Of a stretch of DNA of 64,000 nucleotides, positions 61,807 to 64,000 are shown piece by piece (the first letter of the stretch is position 1; every line of letters starts with the position of its first letter). Both the position numbers and the translations under genes were made by a program. Location: positions 658,501 through 722,500 of the forward strand of contig CAWZYM010000295.1 of NCBI GenBank assembly GCA_963966185.1, given 5' to 3'. The stretch is from Rhabditoides inermis. Taxonomy: Eukaryota > Nematoda > Chromadorea > Rhabditida > Rhabditidae. The notes under the pieces are model-generated. The model was not told the origin of the DNA. It worked only from the letters and a program-made list of their open reading frames with translations, and ran no database searches.

Positions 61807-62931
61807 TCAACACAGTTCTACTCTCCCCTATCTCTCTTCTCTCTCTCTCTCTTCTCCCTCTTCCACTGTCTCGCTTTCTCGCTATCTCTTTCTCTCTTTC
61901 TCTTTCTCTCTCAGTATTTTATTCTCTAGAAACAGTATTATATTCTCTATTGTCTACTGTCAACTTTCTAGAGACAATACTAATACTATGCTCTTGTTTG
62001 TCTACTGCATCTTTTTCTTCTACTGTGACAACAACTTTCTAGAGACATTACTATGTTTTCTTCTGTCTACTTTCACCTCTCGTCACCTCTTCCACTCTCA
62101 CTCTCACATCTGCAGTAATCACTATCACTGCGACTTTCGAGAGACAGTCTCTCTCCTATTCTCTCTCTTGTATACTTTCACGTCACGTCTCCGCTGCGGT
62201 GACAACAACTTTCTAGAGACAGTACTATGGTACCTTCTGTCCTGTCTACTCTTCTATTCTCACATCTGCAGTAGTCACTGCGACTTTCGAGAGACAGTTA
62301 TGTAAAAAAATTAACAGAAAGTACTACTCTTTTCTCTACTGTCTTCTCTCCCTACTGTCTACTCTCTCACGTTCTAAAAATATAAATTGACCGCCTGTGC
62401 TTGCCATGACATGTAAGGTGAACTCGATTCTCACCTCACCTCACTTTCACTCAACACTGTACTGCATCGAAAAGCGGAATTTCAGGCTGATTATGTACAA
62501 GAGTACAAGTAATAAACTCAAAACTTAGTTTCAACTGAAAAAAGAAACAGTACATAGTTCTATATTACGTCTACAATGACTTCGAGAAAAGAAGCCGGCT
62601 GGCGCGCCCTAACACGTTGTGCGCACGTGTGAAGGAGTTTGAAACAGTTTAAGGTTGATTTGATCGTTAGAAAGCACTATCTATTGACGTCTCGAAACAT
62701 TTTACTTAACTTTCAACCTTCAACTTTTCGTTTTGTCAAAGTTATTCGTTGAAGATAGAAATTTTGTCTTTTTCACACCTCAGGTCTAAGTTCCATACGC
62801 CATACCTCAACCCCTATCGATCACTACAACTTGAGATACAACCGCGGAACGACATACAGACCATAGCATAATTTATAGGGGGTGGGCGGGTGATACAAGT
62901 TGTAAAGGATCTAGCCAAGCATTCCGAGATG

Positions 62932-62965
<34 letters not shown>

Positions 62966-63623
62966 TTGCCCTTAGATGGAGACGGAGTGGACTCGTCTGG
63001 AGCGTGAGATGCGGGAGGAGCTGAAACTGTTGAGGAGGGACAAGCTGGCCCTGGCGGCAGAGGCAGAAGATGCCAAGAGGAGGGCGGCCAGGTGGGGGAA
63101 CGAAAGAAGATCACATCAAATTGAAAGGTTTATTTGAGTCTCAGTAGAGTGGCAAAGTTTTGAAACTTGATTCTCAGCTCATACAAGTTATACATTATAC
63201 AACTAACGACCTGGGCCACGTGCTGGTAGTGATGTTGTCGATTGGTCGACAGTGCTGGTAAACTGTGCGATACATAGTCTAGTAATCAAATGAACTGTTT
63301 TCATAGTCGTCATTACATAACCTAATGTTGTATATTCTATTCAGACTGGACAGTGAGCGCAAGGAGACGGAATCCCAGCGGATGCGACTGGAGAGAGAGG
63401 TGGCAGCACTCAAGAAACACCTCGAATCGGTACGCTGAGCACATCATAACAAATGCCTTTTAACGATCACGACAATCATTGTATTCTTATGAAGGCCAAA
63501 CATCAATTTAATATAAAATAGTCTTTTTTGTAGCTCGAGGAAGAGAAGAATCGAACAGACGTGGCGGTTAGAGAGACGGCAGCAGAGAGGAAGGCGATGG
63601 ATCGGTGAGTGAGAGAGATGGAG

Positions 63624-63682
<59 letters not shown>

Positions 63683-64000
63683 CCTTCTTCAGTTCCCTTG
63701 CTGCAATGGAGCGCGAGAATTCGGAGCTCTACAGAAACTGTGCTCAACTCCAGACTCAAGTGAGTAAAAAAAATTACAGCATCTCGAATGATATCTGAAT
63801 AAATCAGCACTTCAGTTGTGGTGAAAATTAATGTTTTGTTGCCCACACACCTCTGGAAGATTTGCATTGTTGTTCGATAATGAAGTATCCTTATGAACAA
63901 TTCATGAAACACATCCATTATTGCATTGCATGATATTCATAAACTTTCGAACCGTTCATGAAACGTATTCTACTAGAGTGGTACATATAAACATGTGTTC
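39536..64000 (+). CDS. Rootletin-like coiled-coil protein (3' end outside the window)
   Basis: More than 50 small exons, almost all encoding Glu/Lys/Arg/Gln/Leu-rich heptad coiled coil. The start at 39536 (MLPVDKALQVSIPSPDSG) is tentative; the frame also opens at 39455. The early block RYRQQVDNQHRQLLALWKAF (44229-44308) and later ERIEQLERDKAQLERDL (55797-55887) are rootletin-like. Clear exons include 42912-42990, 43597-43674, 43809-43895, 44401-44462, 44954-45036, 46359-46473, 46771-46899, 49147-49296, 52512-52632, 53355-53455, 55581-55712, 57089-57228, 60727-60860, 61025-61155, 62976-63091, 63344-63429, 63533-63604 and 63694-63760. A Ser-rich non-helical stretch (54959-55101; HLRNSSSSHDVSIPSPDRS) interrupts the rod. 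Rootletin polymerises into the ciliary rootlet (C. elegans CHE-10). N-terminal exons between 40650 and 42710, including a poly-Gly exon at about 42551, do not join in one frame. Intron 57229-60726 carries a retrotransposon. Confidence 0.9.
42551..42710 (+). CDS. Poly-Gly exon of the rootletin gene (frame uncertain)
   Basis: After ATATAG, about 16 GGA-type codons give a Gly run, then GLGGLGARGVYGGSGQAITP, and a donor after ACATCGATG. The preceding exon (41988-42087; YEQLNVNIGLEDS) runs into TAG in its best frame. Either that junction is misread, a base is wrong, or one exon is skipped in the main transcript. Confidence 0.5.
43137..43596 (+). repeat. Tandem copies of an intron 3' end plus the start of the next exon
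   Basis: The real acceptor and exon start at 43592-43625 reads TTCAG|GAACAACACCCTGGAAG. Diverged copies of this junction occur upstream at about 43137, 43269, 43387 and 43505, spaced 118-132 bp. Each is preceded by similar CCGTAATGG and TTCAGTAAAGATAA text and followed by ACGTTTACGTTTC-type words. Confidence 0.85.
46037..46276 (+). repeat. Intronic tandem duplication (rootletin)
   Basis: Two units starting near 46037 and 46168 share GATGTTKGGGTTGAA, GATTGCACA, TGAAAGAT, TATTGT and TGAAACGTATGTGATA. The intron is flanked by the direct repeat GGGCGCACAAG on both exon sides. Confidence 0.75.
48499..48629 (+). repeat. (CT)n followed by (TTC)n, about 29 TTC units
   Basis: A CT run of about 40 bp leads directly into an uninterrupted TTC run of about 89 bp, in intron 48484-48684 of the rootletin gene. 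On the template strand this is GAA, a repeat class known to expand in other eukaryotes. Confidence 0.95.
49313..49780. mobile_element. Head-to-head tRNA-derived inverted repeat element
   Basis: The outer arms match in inverted orientation from TATAGTCGGAT through GCCATCCGTGACATTTCACA and CTTCAAATATCCAAAACGCT. Inside each arm lies a tRNA-like promoter. On the - strand the B box is 49420-49430 and the A box 49473-49483; on the + strand the A box TGGCGCAGTGG is 49612-49622 and the perfect B box GGTTCGATTCC 49665-49675. The left and right copies differ at several positions. It lies in a rootletin intron. It is either two opposed SINE insertions or one foldback element. Confidence 0.75.
50249..50777 (+). 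repeat. Two neighbouring rootletin introns sharing their ends
   Basis: Introns 50249-50360 and 50461-50777 both contain TTGTTTATCAGCCT near the donor and GATTGATTATCGATTGAT near the acceptor. This implies common origin by segment duplication or intron conversion. The second intron has an extra GC-rich insert (about 50510-50720) of unknown nature containing GGTTCACGC. Confidence 0.6.
57361..57640 (+). repeat. Tandem copies of the exon end and 5' splice junction
   Basis: The exon ends GGAGACAGACG|GTACGGG at 57228. Diverged copies follow in the intron: GGGGACAGACGGTGTGGG (about 57366), GGAAACAGACTGTGCATG (about 57487), GGAGACAAACAGTGG (about 57554) and, beyond the retrotransposon, GAGACAAACGG (about 60612). 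Shared spacer words include TTACGTTTCCTCTG and TGTATATTGRCAACATG. Confidence 0.8.
57647..57875 (-). repeat. 3' LTR (relative to Gag)
   Basis: 229 bp, identical base for base to 60218-60446. The adjoining internal sequence on the - strand, CCGAAAAACCGATGA, is only a weak polypurine tract. Confidence 0.93.
58070..59383 (-). CDS. Retrotransposon Gag-like protein
   Basis: A single uninterrupted ORF of 437 codons. A Met 13 residues in (MNTDQSSDSGEES) is the likelier start, because the first 13 residues are Leu-rich and unlike the rest. The N-terminal region is acidic with a duplicated ERILAEIGK motif. The middle third (WPRYEGDKPFNRFLRNLVE through EELTRLKQENKESVKMFARR) resembles the alpha-helical capsid region of Ty3/gypsy-type Gag. 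The C-terminus has no CCHC zinc knuckle. It is Arg/Tyr/Asp-rich (RERGQSQR, NRGRWSERYERDNPYLNGRR) and may bind RNA by charge. No protease motif is visible. Capsid homology is judged by eye. Confidence 0.85.
   Translation of the reverse strand: MLLSLLLLRGDYCMNTDQSSDSGEESRFHSVPSTTAGERAARAHRREQERILAEIGKERILAEIGKERESEGDTTLTEAPVSSKYSLKWNVVAKKRMTPTPNTPAPIVVRDNANTNLNLEGWPRYEGDKPFNRFLRNLVERANACGLSEARMIRVLPLLLGEEQKLQYDDLADDVKQDWKKLQDELKNRFHSKTKSVIKMEELTRLKQENKESVKMFARRIMDTVEEAYPDSTAEILNSVKREHFLRGVKKTLKKRLWEKEKLDGTFDALVENAHNEEAVASLFDDSDDVVEKIVSEVARLSTKSDPKKTQKEEDLAKMFDKMDYVEKGVHEVSRMAVSEDGYGERYTRDMDHTHWRERGQSQRTDYNRGRWSERYERDNPYLNGRRTEERYRPERDYYDDDYDDVKRDCYNDHGRYGRHGDGRRRGEDDYEDDYYN
59751..59954. repeat. 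65-bp tandem repeat, three copies plus a partial
   Basis: Units start at 59751, 59816 and 59881, and a partial at 59946, each beginning CTCCGTCGGTTCACC. Copies differ by single substitutions (CGACC/CGACT, GTAAGG/GTGAGG). They lie in the untranslated leader between the 5' LTR and gag. Confidence 0.95.
60198..60217 (-). other. Putative primer-binding site
   Basis: On the - strand, immediately after the 5' LTR, the sequence reads TGGATGTCCCGGGGAGATCC. It starts with the TGG that pairs to the CCA end of a tRNA, exactly at the LTR boundary. The priming tRNA was not identified. Confidence 0.7.
60218..60446 (-). repeat. 5' LTR (relative to Gag)
   Basis: 229 bp, identical to 57647-57875. It should carry the element promoter driving leftward transcription against the rootletin gene. 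Confidence 0.93.
61308..61570 (-). mobile_element. Second copy of the dispersed MITE-like element
   Basis: Reverse-complement match to 14057-14318 over nearly its whole length, e.g. CAGTTGGCGAAACTCAGTT and TCTCCTCACGACTAGAAGG. Scattered substitutions and small indels separate the copies. It lies in rootletin intron 61156-62975. Confidence 0.65.
61571..62975 (+). other. Remainder of the long rootletin intron
   Basis: Apart from the CT-rich block and the ACTTTCTAGAGACA array it is AT-rich and shows no exon. A short GA tract (62933-62964) lies next to the acceptor CCCTTAG at about 62975. Confidence 0.55.
61930..62310 (+). repeat. Degenerate tandem array with ACTTTCTAGAGACA units
   Basis: CTTTCTAGAGACA or CTTTCGAGAGACA recurs at about 61966, 62036, 62133, 62210 and 62285, joined by TACTATG, TTCTGTCTACT and CACATCTGCAGTA. 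It is intronic in rootletin, next to a long CT-rich stretch (61740-61925). Confidence 0.75.

Overview
This window is nuclear DNA from a small-genome invertebrate animal, most probably a nematode. The genes are cut into many small exons by short GT-AG introns whose acceptors read TTTCAG or TTGCAG. The gene content also fits: a ShKT-domain plus haem peroxidase, a nematode-like seven-transmembrane chemoreceptor, a short LRAT-fold protein of the EGL-26 type, a two-PDZ protein and a rootletin. The species cannot be named from the sequence. No prokaryotic, organellar or CRISPR features are present.

Layout. (1) 0.64-8.17 kb, + strand: secreted ShKT/haem-peroxidase with a long Thr/Pro-rich linker; its 5' end is unresolved. 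(2) 8.62-11.23 kb, - strand, convergent with it: a 7TM receptor. (3) 12.02-14.73 kb, - strand: LRAT-domain protein. (4) 15.19-16.97 kb, + strand, divergent from the previous gene: two-PDZ protein. (5) 17.36-30.32 kb, - strand: secreted EGF/laminin-G protein with three LG modules and a 3 kb first intron. (6) 31.32-36.32 kb, - strand: DOMON + cytochrome b561 ferric-chelate-reductase-like protein. (7) 39.54 kb to the right edge, + strand: a rootletin-like coiled-coil gene of more than 50 exons that leaves the window unfinished.

The genes do not form an operon or one pathway. Three products are extracellular or secretory (peroxidase, LG/EGF protein, DOMON/b561), one is a sensory-type receptor and one is the ciliary rootlet protein.

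The most unusual material lies in the non-coding DNA. Introns and spacers are built from a few recurring word families: TGAAACGTA/TACGTTTCA (about 65 hand-counted copies of its 8-base core, none seen in exons), TACTGTAG, TGTTTAC, GGGGCGGGGC and GA/CT tracts. Several introns have grown by tandem duplication, in two cases copying the adjacent exon-intron junction itself. A 2.8 kb gag-only LTR retrotransposon with identical 229-bp LTRs, a 4-bp target duplication and no room for pol sits antisense in a rootletin intron, inside one of these junction-repeat arrays. Other elements are a perfect 103-bp-arm palindrome, a head-to-head tRNA-derived inverted repeat, scattered tRNA-like SINE fragments and a small dispersed element with imperfect inverted ends.

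Exon boundaries were read by eye from splice signals and reading frame. Most internal exons are solid; the 5' ends of the peroxidase and rootletin genes are not.
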